Source: Mrakia gelida
Taxonomy: Eukaryota > Basidiomycota > Tremellomycetes > Cystofilobasidiales > Mrakiaceae
DNA length: 64,000 nt
NCBI GenBank assembly: GCA_024345305.1
Contig: BRON01000016.1
Coordinates: 992,001 to 1,056,000, forward strand
Direction of reading: 5' to 3'
Made by a program: the position numbers and the translations under genes. Positions within the stretch are counted from its first letter, which is position 1, and every line of letters starts with the position of its first letter. The notes beneath the pieces are model-generated. The model had not been told where the DNA came from. It saw nothing but the letters and a program-made list of their open reading frames with translations, and searched no databases. Shown here piece after piece: positions 22,763 to 34,754 of the stretch.

Positions 22763-24277
22763 ATGGAGTCGCGTGTCTCTCAGTTTGGTCGTACGCTCGG
22801 ACTCTCGCCGGGATTGCATCCTCCCACAAGCCAGCTTCCATCCTACAGCGCTCTGACGACGTTCAACGACCCGGTTCGTCCTTCTTGTTGTTGGGTCGTC
22901 CACTTGAGCTTAGGGATGTCTGCAGGATGTGGTTCAAAGCTTGTTGTATAAAGCTAGCTACTCGAAAGGTTTATATACTATGGAAATGGTCACGTGATCT
23001 GAAGGTAGCTTACAAAGCTGTTGTTCACTAAGGAGGGTTACTGACATGGGGACTGAACGAGACGCGTTACTAAGCTACTACGTAAGACCTCTCTGCGAGT
23101 CGCCACCTTCCAACACTTCTGGTCCTCGCGTCCTTTCTTTCCAGGCTGATGGCGCTTGCTTGAAAATGAACAGGAAGACGATTTGACGAAGAAAGAAGTC
23201 GACGAGTTCCGTGTCAGTCTGAGTGACGAAAACGAGGGACGAAGAATCTGGACTGGGTCGCTGACCGTCTCCTCCTCCTCCTTTCGTCTCTCACCCCAGG
23301 CTCGATCGTCCGCTGAGTACCTCCCTTCGATGAACAAGGTGATCTTAGAGACCAAGGTGAAACCAACCACCCTCGCCAACACTCTGAGGCTCGTTGTCTT
23401 CATCGGCCTGAAGCCCGTCACCCCTTACGATCGTCGCTTCGTTCGCGAGCACGGCGATGAAGCCCTCGACTACTTCCTCGCTCTTCTTAGAATCGTCTAT
23501 CAGCTTCCCGACTATCTGTTCCAGGTTAGTAGTTTTGGCTGTGTTCGACCCGTCTTGACACTGACTCGGACCTCTCCTCCCCCCACCCACCTCAAGTTCT
23601 CGACGATCAAGGGATCGAGAGCAGGAAACCATCAACGCGGAACTCCTTCTCCATCTCACTCACGTCCTTCAGCATCGATACGACGATCTCATCGCCGCCT
23701 ATCCTGGAGCCTCTCTCTCAGTTCCAACAGTCTCCGGCCAACAGCGAATGGCCCTTCGTCGTCTGTCCCGGATCGTCAAAGCCGACCCGACGCTGAGCCT
23801 GGGAGACGAGGAGAAGGATCGATTGTTGAGCCTCCTGCTCGAGGAGATCCCCCAGGTAGGAACCCTCAGTCTGGATCTTACGAGGAAAGAGGGAACGCTG
23901 GGGAGACCAGCTGTGTGGGACGCTTGCGAGTGGCTTCGAACCGAGTGGGAGAGGAAGGAAGACGTGAGATGCGTCGAGCTGAAGGACGGCGAAGAGTTGG
24001 AGGCTTGTGGTCGAGTGAGTCACAAAGTTTTTCGTCCAAGTCCACCTTATCATCACAAAATCACCCTGACTAGTTTTCCTTCCACAGTGCTTTACCGTTC
24101 GCTATTGCTCGAAAGGTCAGTCACGTGAACTCGTCGAGCTCTCCTCCTTTCTCTCTTCCCTTTCCTCTCATCGTCCTTCTCGCTAGCTGACACCTCTCCC
24201 CGTTTTTCTCGTTTCCAGAGCATCAAAAACTTCACTGGAAACAGCACAAGCACGAGTGCTTCAAGTCGAGCTGGTGA
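22763..24277 (+). CDS. MYND-type zinc-finger protein, paralogue C
   Basis: Exons 22763-22873, 23174-23212, 23300-23524, 23625-24014, 24088-24115, 24219-24277; 283 residues. It resembles paralogue B over its full length (LGLSPGLHPP; RRFVREHGDEALDYFLALLR; LIAAYPGASL) and ends with C-x14-C, GEELEACGRCFTVRYCSKEHQKLHW, HKHECFKSSW and stop. The last three exons match A and B in length and phase. Intron 1 is 300 nt and A/T-richer than most here. B and C share the closing FKSSW, so they are closer to each other than to A, although C lies 16 kb away. Function unknown beyond the inference that the finger mediates protein contacts. Confidence 0.75.
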
Positions 24278-24931
24278 ATCGGCGTTCGATTCGGACGGGA
24301 GTCAGTCGCGTCGATTCAATCGTGAGTCGCGTCTCACCGTCTCACTCGCGCATCTTCTTTTGAGCATCTTCTAAGTGGGTTCCATGCTGCCTCGTTCCAC
24401 CACAGGTCGGTGATACTCGTACAATCCATGCTTCAGCGAAGATCGGACGCGTCGAAACGAGGTCAACCTGTCCCTTTCTCGTTCCTTTCTTTCGTTCGAT
24501 CCTCACTGACCTGCTCCTCTTCCCCTCGCCCTCGCTCCTCCTCAGACCTATGCTACACCACATCGTCTATGCGTATGCAACGTCTTTTATGCTCTTCTTG
24601 TCTTCATCCTCGCAAGTTTTCTTCCTTTTCGCACCTCGCGCTCGAGATCAAGAAAGGAAAGCGTCGTCGCAATTCCTCGCTCTCGTTGGCGTGAGTCCGG
24701 AGCGCGTAAGTACACAGGCTCTTTCAAAAATCTCTCTCGAGATCTTCCTGGGATCGCGAAGGGTCCGAGAAAGATTGGAGTGAGCACTTGAGCAATCGCG
24801 CTCGTCGAGACGCGTCGACCGACGAATCCCCTCCGCTGAACTGGTTTCAGTCTTGACTCAAGGATTGTCTTCCATCCCGCGATGACAAGCGAGCGAGCAA
24901 GAATCGAATGAAAGCTAATACTACGACTAGC
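24278..24931. other. 3' region of MYND paralogue C with intron-like signals
   Basis: After the stop, GTGAGT (24322) pairs with CCACAG (24405), then a 56-nt exon-like piece ends at GTCAAC (24462), followed by CACTGACC and CTCAG (24545). This mirrors the tail of paralogue B. No new open frame is convincing. The right part is the 3' UTR side of the convergent membrane-protein gene. Confidence 0.35.
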
Positions 24932-25626
24932 TCAATCCTTCTTCTCCCCTCTCCCCTCCTCTCCCACCTCGTTTGACAACGCGATTCGATCCAACGGCAG
25001 TTCCGGGTCCTTCTTTTCCGTCGAAGACGAAGACGTCGTCTCAAGATTGACAGTGGAGCTACTACCTAGAGGGGTTCGAACACCACAGAAGGAGCGAAAG
25101 AGAAAGCACAAGAGGGGATGAGGAGGTTCAGCTCGCGCTCGACCCTTCCTTGTTTCATTCGAGCAACTGAGAAGATGGCCTGAAGAGCGCACTCACCGAG
25201 AGCCGTGACGATAAAGTAGCCTGTGAGATAGAACTCAACTACGCAACTGACGATGATCCAAGCCCCCTGGCTCCCGCTGCTCAACCACTTCTCCTCCTCA
25301 GGCCTATCCATCATCAGGATCACATCCCAAAGGAAAGCGAACGACAGCCAGTGAAGCAGCCTCGCCAGCCTGTTCCACCACTGCTCGTCTTCCTTCGTGT
25401 CCGCGTCGAAGGCGGAGAGGAAGATTTTGTGAACGAGGAGGGGCCTGAAGAGGTTGAGGAGGAAGGAGAAGACGGCGAGGATGAAGAGGGAGCGAAGGGG
25501 TTCGGGGAGGAGGAAGGGGTTGATGGGAAGGCTGAAGACGTAGTGGGCGAGAAGAAGATGAATTGAGAAGATTATGGAGATGAGGAGGAGGATGAGAAGG
25601 GGAGGGGTCGAGGTGGGGGGAGCCAT
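24932..25626 (-). CDS. Small four-helix membrane protein, tandem copy 1
   Basis: Exons 25626-25197 and 25065-24932; 187 residues. Not recognised. There are four predicted membrane helices: LLILLLISIIFSIHLLLAHY, LFILAVFSFLLNLFRPLLV, LLHWLSFAFLWDVILMM, and WIIVSCVVEFYLTGYFIVTA. A polar Ser/Glu/Lys-rich tail, probably cytosolic, ends in GEKKD. The downstream gene 26232-26838 (same strand) has the same helix plan, a matching AHY-F-x2-S-L segment, LPEPLRSL versus IPEPLLSL, FAFLWDVI versus FALLWHEI, and a single intron in phase 1 right after helix 4. The two are tandem duplicates. Function unknown; no catalytic motif seen. Confidence 0.75.
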
Positions 25627-26231
25627 GAAGGAACTGGAGGAGGGAAGGAAAGAAGGAGGGAAGAAGGGAGGGACGTGTGAGCTTTGAACTTTCGTCGTTC
25701 GTTCCTCGTTTTCCTCGACGAGGGACACAGGGTTGCCAGATGTCACCTAACTAGAGACGACACTCACAATACGCTGCTTTTAGCTCGAGAACCGTAACTG
25801 GGAGGAGGACGTGGTGGTTGGAGGAGAAGAGGCGAGAAACGTCGACCTGTTCAGCGAAGGTGACAACCCGAGAAACAATTCGGCTGTGATGCGTTCCGAG
25901 AACCAGAACAGGCAGATTTTCTCTTCGACAGGAGTAAAGATGAACAGATCAGTCTCTTGTTCTCAGGTCTTTGGCTTTCGACACGAAAAACCTCTGAGCT
26001 CGTCGCCAACAAAGCCATCTCCTCAGGCGACCTGCTGGTGCCCTCGCTCTTCTTTCTCGCCGCAAAGGGATCTCTAGAAGCCCAGACGGGACACTCGCCT
26101 GCATTGAGATCTGAACCAGGATTCTACGAGTGCCTTGAAGACAAACACACACGTCTGAGAGTCAGAACGACGCGTTCGAGGAGAGGAGGGAGGGAAGGCA
26201 GAGCTCACCTCGACCTCGACGACGCTCGCGT
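25627..26231. promoter_or_regulatory. Spacer between the tandem membrane-protein genes
   Basis: 605 bp holding the promoter of copy 1 and the 3' end of copy 2. Short open frames on both strands are unsupported. An ACGCGT word occurs near 26170. Confidence 0.4.
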
Positions 26232-26838
26232 TCATTTCTCCTCCGCTATAGCCTCTACGGTAGCCTCTGGTTTCTTCTCTTGCTCAGTAGACGGCAAAGA
26301 TATCTCCACTGAGGTGGTCGATGGATCCGAGGGATACGAAGATCCGTGGTAGACTTTGATGGAAGCGAAAGGAAAGAAGGTCGGCTCGAGCTCACTCCCC
26401 TCTCCTTGCCTAGACTCTGGGACACTCACGGTTGAGAGCAACAAAGATGCCGACAGCTATCTCTCCTGAGCCGAGCCTCCAGTTGAATATGAGCTCCTCG
26501 TGGTACTCCAGCTCTCGACTGGACGGACACGGCCATCTCTGTCCGAGGATCTCGTGCCAGAGGAGAGCGAAAGCGATCCACTGCACGTTGCTCGAGGCCC
26601 AGGAAGCGACGCTCCGAGTTTTTGAGATTCGGGAGGGAGAGATTGCGAGGTCGAGAATGACGGGTTTGAGGAAGACGAGGGTGAAGGAGGAGATGGAGGT
26701 GAGGAGGAGGAGGGAGAGGAGAGGTTCCGGGATCGTTCCCAAGCTGAGGGAAAATCCGAAGTAGTGAGCGAGAGCGATGTGGGGGAGAGCGACGGCTGCT
26801 ACGGCGAGAAGAGAGGAGGGGAGGAAGGAGAAGGCCAT
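26232..26838 (-). CDS. Small four-helix membrane protein, tandem copy 2
   Basis: Exons 26838-26430 and 26353-26232; 176 residues. Helices: LLAVAAVALPHIALAHYFGF, LLSLLLLTSISSFTLVFLKP, VQWIAFALLWHEIL and a weaker FNWRLGSGEIAVGIFVALN. The tail is Ser/Glu/Lys-rich and ends EAIAEEK. It has the same architecture, intron position and intron phase as 24932-25626, but the loop between helices 3 and 4 has diverged. Divergent from the amidohydrolase gene with 162 bp between starts. No known family was recognised. Confidence 0.75.
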
Positions 26839-27000
26839 GTTGTTGTTTCCTCGTTGCTGGTCGTTGAGGACGAGACGACAAAAGACTACAAAAGAGGGAG
26901 GGAAGGAAGGTCGAAGCTGAACGAGTGCTCCTTCCCTTCGATCTTCAAACGGCAACAACCTCGAGAAAACTCGCTCTCTCCTTCCATCTCCCCTTCTGGA

Positions 27001-30000
27001 ATGCAAGCTGCCACTCTTCGTAGACGGACCGCCAAATTAGACAAATCTCAAGCCAAACTCGCTGCCTCTTCGGACCCCTCGATCCCTCCTCCTCGACGCT
27101 CCTCCTCTCACCTCATGTCCGCTCGTCTTCGCCTCATCTCCACGGCAGTCGTCATTCTCGTAGTCTTCGTAGCGCTCAAAGCTCAAACTTCGTCCTCTCG
27201 GATCGCTCAAAAGTTCTCGGACGAGGAGGGAGATTGGGTGGTAGGGAAGCTGGAGGAGAGCTATGCCATCTGTTCAGCCCGAGGAGAATCGAAGTCGATC
27301 TGGACGGTCGATCAAGAAGGAGACGAGACTGTAGAGTGTCTCGTAGTCAAGGGGAAGGAGGTTCTGGAGACTGGGAGCTTAGGTTCGTACCATCTCTATT
27401 GTTTCCTCGAGCAAACAAAGGGAAGATGGTCAAGAAGGAAGGAAGCTCGAGCTCACCGCCGTCGCTTCCTCTCCCTCTTCCTCCAGCTCATGTTCGATCA
27501 AAGTACGGAGACCTCGACACCCTTGGACCTCCCAGCTCGCCTTCAGCTCAAGTTCCGCTCTCAGCATCAAAATCAGGCATCAAGATCCACTTCCTTCCCT
27601 CTGCATCGGCCATCACCGTTCGTCCTCTCGCCCCATCCCTTCCCCGTCCTTGTTGTCCTCGTCGACGTGAGCTGACTTCTCCCTCGATCTCATCAGCCTG
27701 GTCTTATCGACTCACACGGTCACATCCTCGAGTATGGTCACTGGAAGAGCTCTGTCGGACTCGTGGGAGCCTCGTCAAGCCAAGGTTCGCGCGCCGCTTT
27801 CGCGACCTTTTTCTTCATCTGCTCATTCACGGACTGTCGTTCCTTTTTCGCTGGTAGACGTCGTCGAGCGCCTGAAAAGCTTTGTTCTGAAGCAGGGATG
27901 TGAGTGCTTATCTTCGACTGGCCTTGGACTGGCGAGCGAAGGGGGAACCTGATCGCCCTCTCTTCTCCCTTCGACCAGGCTCTCATCACGACAAGGCCTG
28001 GGTCGAAGGAATGGGATGGGATCAGAACGTTTGGGAGGTCAAGGAGTTTCCTACTGCTGTGAGTTCACTCCGCCCGTCGACGCTGAAATCAAGCTCATCG
28101 TTCCCTTCTTTCGACGTTTCGCAGGCCGATCTCGAAGCTGAGCCGACGCGTCTGTCTCGCATTCCACTTTGCTGCCTCTTCGACGAGACCTGACCTTCAT
28201 ATTTTATCTTTCTTAGTTGCCGGACTTCCCATCGCTCTCACTCGGATCGACGGCCACGCTCTCTGGGTCTCGGAAGCGATCCTCAAGCTCATGTCTCCTC
28301 TGCCCTCCTCGATTCCTGGAGGAGAGATCGTTCGCGATTCCAACGGACGTCCCACCGGTGTCTTTGTCGACAACGCCATGAATCTGGTCGAGGCTGTTCG
28401 TCCGTCAAGAACAGAGGAGCAGACGCTGGGCTTCCTGAAGAAGACGATGAGGGAGGGACTGAAGAGAGGTTTGGTCGGAGTGCACGACGCTGGTGTGCCG
28501 CCTGAAGACGTCGCTTTCTTTCAAAAGTGAGTCTCCACTCTCCTTCTACGTCTCTTACTACCCGAGCTCAGATCTGATCGTCTCGCTGTCTCATTCTCCT
28601 TTCGCAGAGTCGCCGCTTCCTCGTCCCTCCCTCTTCGCCTTTACGCCATGCTAGCTTGCCCCGATCGTTCCATCTACTGTGGTGCGAAGCAGGCTCAGAT
28701 CCCTTGGGAGAAGTACGATGGTCGTCTGGTGCTTCGTTCGGTCAAGCTCGTGGCGGATGGTGCCCTTGGAAGGTGAGTTTGACGACGCGTCGAATCTCGA
28801 GCTCGAAACGACTAACAAAAGCTAACCGTCCCCTCTCTCCTCTCGTTTCTTCTTTCGCAGCTGGGGAGCTGCCATGATTGAGCCTTACTCTGACCGATCG
28901 GACGGCTGGAAGGGTATCATGCTCGCTCCGGAGGAGCGGTTCCTCCCTTTGATCGCCGATTGGGTCGACGCTGGATGGCAGGTCGTGAGTCTCCCTTTCT
29001 CCTTCATCTTCGAAGACGCCGCCGTCTGAGCTGATTAATTGATCTTCCTCCTTTCCCTCAGAACGTCCACGCCATCGGAGATCGAGCCAACCACGCCGTA
29101 CTTAACGGATTCGCCGCGTCGCCTGAAGCTGTTCGACCTCGTCTCGAACACGCTCAGATCCTCACTCCTGACGATCTTCAGAGGGTTGTCGATCTCGGAG
29201 GTCAGTCTGCAGAGCTTCTCTTAGTCCTTAGTCGTTTCTCTCGTTGCTGACCTGTTTTCGGTTGACTTCTCCAGTCATCGCGTCCTACCAGCCAACTCAC
29301 GCGACGGTTCGTTCCTTTCGTCCCTCCTCGTCGTCCCCTCCTTTTCTGACTCGAATCTCCCCCTCTTGCAGTCCGACATGAACTACGCCGAAACCAAGAT
29401 CGGCTCGGATCGTATCAAGACGGCTTACGCGTGGCAGTCCGTTCTTCAAAAAGGAGGTCGAATCGGTTCGTCTTCGTCTCGTCCTTCATCGCTCCTCGTC
29501 CCCGCCCTCAAACCTCTCCCCGTTTCTTTTCGTTCAGCTCTCGGAAGCGACTTCCCCATCGAATCCGCCGATCCTCTCAAAGGGTTCTACGCTGCTGTGA
29601 CTCGGCTCGATGAGAGCGGGGAATCGCCGCATGGAAAGGGAGGATGGTCAGTTCGACGTCTCGCGTCTCGTCCTTTTCTCTCTCTTTCTTTTGATCGCAC
29701 GCAAACTGACTCGACTCTCGCTATCTTTCATCCAATCAGGTACCCCTCCGAACGTCTCACTCGAGCTCAAACCCTCAAAGGAATGACCCTCGATGCCGCT
29801 TACGCTTCGTTCTCCGAGAACATCACTGTTCGTCCTCTCCTTCACTCTTTCTCTCTCTCTCCCCTTCCATCCTTCCCTCCCCCTCCAACTGACCTCTCTC
29901 TCCTCTTCCTTGAACTTTGTTCGCTCGATTGTCACAGGGCTCCCTCGTCCCAGGTAAACGAGCCGACTACGTCGTCTGGGATCGCGACATCAACACCGTC

Positions 30001-30078
30001 CCTCCCGACCAGATCCTTCAAGCCAAAGTCCTCCTCACCGTCATTGACGGGCAACCTGTTTTTGGATCGCTTTGGTAG
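27001..30078 (+). CDS. Membrane-anchored amidohydrolase (YtcJ/amidohydrolase_3 type)
   Basis: Exons 27001-27382, 27487-27617, 27697-27784, 27858-27899, 27979-28058, 28125-28149, 28217-28526, 28608-28772, 28861-28984, 29062-29200, 29275-29306, 29372-29465, 29538-29646, 29740-29827, 29938-30078; 649 residues. Metal-dependent hydrolase of the amidohydrolase superfamily. Visible motifs: PGLIDSHGH at 172-180 (first metal-binding HxH), [38 protein letters not shown] at 452-459, [14 protein letters not shown] near 540 and [10 protein letters not shown] at the C-terminal strand. These are the landmarks of the YtcJ-like family, whose natural substrates are mostly unknown. Residues 43-59 ([17 protein letters not shown]) form a transmembrane helix after a basic N terminus, so a type II anchor with the catalytic domain in the secretory lumen is inferred. 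A later ATG at 27115 would keep the helix. Confidence 0.88.
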
Positions 30079-30383
30079 ACTCTCTATTTACGTTTATAAA
30101 CATATCTCTCATCCCGCGTTCGGATCCAGTCGTGTCGTCTCTGAAAGAGGGGAGAAACAAAGAAAAGCAAAGGGAGCGCCGTCGACGACACGTCTTGCTC
30201 TCGCTCTCCCTTCAGAGCCTCGTTCGTTCGTTCCCAAAAACACAGAACGTCAATCGATACAAAGAAAAATGTCCTCTCGTCCCCCACTCACTCACTCACT
30301 CAACAAAAACAACCAAAGCGACCTACGGCCTACTATCTAATGGATACAAAAATCACGTCCATCCTCGTCTCGTCTCGCTCGAC
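30079..30383. other. Convergent 3' region, nothing recognised
   Basis: 305 bp between the amidohydrolase and bZIP stop codons. A/T-richer around 30230-30350, consistent with polyadenylation on both strands. Confidence 0.4.
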
Positions 30384-31706
30384 CTAACCTCTCCCACCCC
30401 CACCCCCTCCAATACCCCACCCGAACCCTCTCTCCCCACCGGGTGAAGGTGTACTCCTCACATCGCTGACCGCCAACCCCATCGCGAACGGTGAGCTCGG
30501 ATGGAACGAGTACCTCGATCCTCCTGGTGTGAACCCATTTGAGGCGGAGAGGAGGGACGGGGTGGTTGGGTCGGGGAGGGAGTGGAGGGAGAGGGAGAAG
30601 GGGTGGGTGGTTTGGGGGGAGGGCTGGAGGTGAGAGAAAAATGGGGGGGAGGAGGGGAGGGAGGGTCAGTTTGAGAGACGAACGACGCGCTCGAGAGAAA
30701 CGAAACGAACCGGCAAGGACGATCCTGGCGGGATTGGGAGAGTCGTTTTTGACGACGAAGACGAGGACATGTTCGTTGGAAGTCGTGAGAGGGAGGAGGA
30801 AGAGGGGAGTCGACGAAGGTGAATGGGAAGGTTGTTGGGTAAGGTTGAGATCGGGGGAGGAGGGAGGGAGGGAGGAGGGAACTGAGCTTGAGCCTGGGTG
30901 TTTGAAGGCAGGAGAGGTGGTGGGGATTTGGGTTCTTGGCCGTTGGTAGCGAAGGTATTGTTGGAGTAGGTGTAGGGATCTTCTGTTTTTGGAATCCTTG
31001 AGGAGGATGCTTCGGCGTTTGTTGAGGAAGGAGGAGGGAGGAGGGGAGGGGAGGCTGACTGGATCGTCGTCGTTGGGACGGCGAGGGATGGGACGGCCTG
31101 TTGTTGTTGCTGTTGTTGTCGTTGTTGAGTTCCCTGGACCCACCCGCTATCAGCACCACCCTCCCCTGCCTCCCTAGCGATCTGATTCCTTCTCTCCATC
31201 TCTGCGACGTTGAGATCGATTCCAAACAAGTTCGGACGACTCGTCGCATCTCCTCCACTGCCTCCTCCTCCTCCTCCTCCTCCCAAATCTCGGAGCTGAC
31301 CCCTCAACCTGCCCACCTCGTCCCTCAACTCCTGATTCTCCCCCTCTAAGACAGTCAACCTTCCCTCTAGGACCTCCAACCGCTCCTTCTTCCTCGTCCT
31401 GAAAGCTGAGGCTGCGAGTCGATTCCTCTCCCTTCGACGAGCTTTGGGGTCCTTGTCTGGATTCGATCCGCTCGCCGTAGGAGAAGTTGAAGACCGAGAG
31501 TGGGAGGAGGAAGGATATCGTTTCTTTTGGTTCGTCGTAGGAGTGGGTTTCGAGGAAGAGGAGGGAGGCGATCCTGCTGGTAGTGGTGCTGAAGGTGGAA
31601 GGAGAGGTTGATCGTACGAAGAGGTCAACGTCGTCGACGTCGAAGTGGGCTGAGGAGGGAAGTAAGAAGAGCCTACAGCTCCTCCTGGATCGTGTTGAAG
31701 AGCCAT
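30384..31706 (-). CDS. bZIP transcription factor
   Basis: Exons 31706-30711 and 30623-30384; 411 residues. The basic region at about 88-108 reads RRRERNRLAASAFRTRKKER and contains the N-x2-AA-x3-R DNA-contact signature (N95, A98, A99, R103). A heptad leucine zipper follows (LEVLEGRLTVLEGENQELRD, LRGQL, to about 138). The rest is Pro/Ser/Gln-rich with a poly-Gln run and a poly-Gly linker. The extended basic region resembles ATF/CREB-type fungal factors more than Hac1, but the subclass is unsure. The single late intron (GTTCGT donor at 30710, CTCCAG acceptor) replaces a read-through ending with a Ser/Gly-rich C terminus (STPSPGGERG). Two TGACG sites lie about 130-150 bp upstream of the start. 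Divergent from PPP4R2. Confidence 0.88.
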
Positions 31707-32257
31707 CTCGGGGTAAAGAGGGAAAGACTGGGAATCTACAGGGAAGACAGAGCGGGCGAGGAGAAGGGAAAGAAGGAAGGGAAGGGAGGGGAAGAGGGTA
31801 GAGGGAAGAGGGAGGAAAGGTTCCAGGGGAAATGGATGACGTGGTGATGACGCAAGTTAGGGCAGAGGAAGAAGGAGAGAAGATTTTCTTGACGTTTACA
31901 CCGAGGGTGGACTCAGATCTGAGTAGCAGATCCCAAGGTGGAAAAAAAGGGCGAAAAGAAGCGAGAAAGTTTGCTCGGTCTCCAAGGCGACGAGCGAGCG
32001 ACGCGTCCGACTCCTCTTCGGCTCGCTCTTTCCTTTCTACAAGTTGAAAGAGAGAGGCAGAGAGACTTACACAGCGCATTTCTGACTGTGATCTCAGTTG
32101 ATCTAGAGGGTCAACTTTCTCCGAAAAAGAAATAAACAAAGACGGATCTCTCTTTCCGAAGCTCACCTCTTCCCTCGCTCGCCCTCCTCCTTGACCTCTC
32201 CTCCAACCATCGACGCGAGATCCACCCGTTTCCCCTCCTTTCACCTCCCCCCTCACC
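31707..32257. promoter_or_regulatory. Divergent promoter, bZIP gene / PPP4R2
   Basis: 551 bp between diverging starts. It contains TGACGTGG (31837-31844) and TGACGCAA (31848-31855), half-sites of the kind bound by ATF/CREB-type bZIP proteins. Their position suggests autoregulation of the bZIP gene; this is an inference. Confidence 0.5.
31837..31855. promoter_or_regulatory. Two adjacent bZIP-type TGACG sites
   Basis: TGACGTGG followed three bases later by TGACGCAA, in the same orientation. TGACG is the CRE/ATF half-site core. No binding data are implied. Confidence 0.4.
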
Positions 32258-34754
32258 ATGGCCACAGCATCCGAATATCAGCATGGAACCTCGTCGGACT
32301 TTGAATGGGACGAAGGTGAGCTCTTGGATCTCTCGCGTTCGGACGACGGAGGAAGGGAGGAGAAGGAGGGTCGAGTCGTGAGTGAGAGGTTCTCTCTGCT
32401 CGACCTGGAACAGGGAAGGCTCCTTTCGGTCGCGGTTTCCTGAAGGACATATATTGTGGAACGCCGAAATGCACTCAGCTCGAGCGAAGAGGCTGGATGG
32501 GATGGGTACGAAGGTCGAGAAGGGAACGGAGGGAGGTGAGCTCGACAGCATCGAGCTCGAGCTCAGCACTTCCTCCCCTCGTTCTCAAGCATCCCTCTCT
32601 TCTTCTGGATGACATCCATCTCACTCAGACCAGATCTAGACGTAGATGGTCAGACTTCCCTATCAGCAAACGTTTGAAAGGTCTCGGAGCGAGATCGTGG
32701 CCCTCTTTGAGCTCGACCCACCCTCCTTCCCCTCTGCCTCTCACGTCTCTGACCACTACCCCTCCTCTTCGCTCTCCCAGGCTACAACACCTTGATCGAA
32801 CAGATCTCTCTCACGAATGTCGTCGAGTGAGCTTCTTTTCTTATTCGCCTCCCCTCTCCGCATCGACTCGGAATTCATCTCTCTCTCTCTCTCCTTCGCT
32901 CTCCTTCAGATCCGACTGGTCCACCCTTCGAGACATCCTCAAGCACAAACTCCACTCCAACATCCTTCACTTCCTCGCTCGTCCCCCTCCAACCCTCATC
33001 GCTTCCCTCACAGGTCACACCAACCAGGTTCTTCCTCCAGCAGGTCTCGAACCCTCCCTCTTCGACCGTTCGCCAGCTCTCCCCGAAGACATCGAGCGGT
33101 TCGCAGCTGCTACCACCAACGGACTCGTCACAGCTCCTCCTCCTCCTTCAGCAGAACCTCAGAAGGATACAGAGGTCTTGGATGCTGTAATGAGTGCTTC
33201 TGCTGGAGAGGGAGAGGGAGAAGGAGCGGTTGGGCTGGTCACGAAGGAGGAGGAAGGAGGGGAGACGACGTTGAGCACAGAGGAGAGGGAGAGGGAGGAG
33301 GTCGAGAAGGCGATTGGGAACGGGTTGGGACCTGCTGATGTGATCGGAGGGAGGACGCTGCCCAACTGGATGAACGAGAGCGAGGCGTTCTTCATGGAGA
33401 GGAGGCTGAGAGAGCTGCTGGACGAGTTCCAAAAGTGAGCTTTCGCGTCGCCTCGTTCCCTCTTCCTCTTCGTCTCACTGACCTCGAACGCTGACTTCGC
33501 TTCGAACTCTTCCCTTACAGCAAACCTCCCTTCACCATTCAACGTCTCTGCGAACTTCTCACCTTCCCAAACGCCCTCCACTCAGCTTCAGGGAAGTACC
33601 TTCGGGCCATCGAACGAACCCTCCTCGTCACCTCCTCCTGGTCCCCTCCCATCCACGCCTCGGACACCAACGGCTTCCTCCCCGGCTCCACCAGCCACCG
33701 AGATGGAGACTCCTCTTCTTCCTCTTCGTCGTCGGACGGAGGAACTCCCCGCTACGCCAACACTCCCATCTTCAGTCCCATTCCTTTCCTCGCGAGAGAC
33801 GAACCCGACGCGACCGGCTCGCTTGGAGGAATCGGCGGAGAGATCGAAACCAAAGCCATCCTTATGAGCCCTCTTTTACTCAACTCTCCCGACCCCTCCT
33901 CCTCCAACTCCAACTCCTCTGGCTTCTCTTCGGCCTTCCCTTCGTCGTCGTCCAACGCGTCGGTCCCAACCATGGACCTCTTCCCTTCGTCCCTTCCTCC
34001 CACCACCACCTCGACCACTACCTCTTCTTCCTCTCCAATGACCCCCTCCGTCCTCTCCACCTCCGAAATAACAGTAGACGAACTCGATCTTGGACCTATC
34101 CCAACGTCAACTCTTCCTCCCGTCCCTTCAACCTCCTCCTCAACCGACGTCGCCACCTCCCCAACTCCCCAACCCCACCTCATCTCCCCTCGTCCTGTTG
34201 CGCTCTCGTCAACAACAACCCTCTTCCCACCTACCTCTCCCTCAGGAAACTCAACCATCGATCTACCTCTCCCTCCTCCTCCTGGAGAGGAGGAGATTCG
34301 AAGTCCTCCCATCGAGCGACGCGTTCGTCAGAAGGTCTCGTTCGATGAGCTTCCTACTCAGCCGGAACCGAGAGTGGTTATTTCACCGGCGAGGGAAGGG
34401 GAGGTGAGGAAGGCTGTGGTCGCGGAGCCTGCTGGAGTGGACGACGGGGAAGAGGAGGAGAACGAGAAGGCTGAGGGAGCGAGCGAGGAGATGGTGGGTG
34501 TGGAGGCTGAGGACGGTGAAGGAGGAGAAGGAGCAGGAGCTGCTGAGGTCGTTGAAGGAGAGAAGGTCGAGACGGAGGCTGAGAAGGAGAAGGAGGAAAA
34601 AGCAGAGGCGGAGAGGGAGAGGAGGAGTTTGAGTCCGACGCCTGATCCGAGCAAGATCGTTGCGGCGAGGGAGGAGGAGAAGATGGAGGTGGATATCCCT
34701 GGGACGGCTGGTGTCGGTGCTGCTGAGGCTGAGGTGGGAGGAGGGAGTGCTTAG
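32258..34754 (+). CDS. PPP4R2: Protein phosphatase 4 core regulatory subunit R2
   Basis: Exons 32258-32315, 32781-32826, 32910-33434, 33521-34754; 620 residues. PPP4R2 (Psy4 in budding yeast) binds the PP4 catalytic subunit and directs it to targets in the DNA-damage response and in RNA processing. Family features: WSTLRDILKHKLHSNILHFL near residue 35, and later PPFTIQRLCELLTFP followed by KYLRAIERTLLVTSSW, the conserved R2 core that here begins just after intron 3. A 150-residue acidic Glu-rich insertion splits the two core parts. The C-terminal 380 residues are Ser/Thr/Pro- then Glu-rich and probably disordered, as in other R2 proteins; the segment RRVRQKVSFDELP includes a KVSF docking-like motif. 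Intron 1 is 465 nt, long for this region. Confidence 0.88.

Noticed and set aside
22874..23173. Possible small RNA gene in the A/T-richer 300-nt intron of MYND paralogue C
   Set aside because: No tRNA arms, no snoRNA C/D or H/ACA boxes that I could pair by eye.
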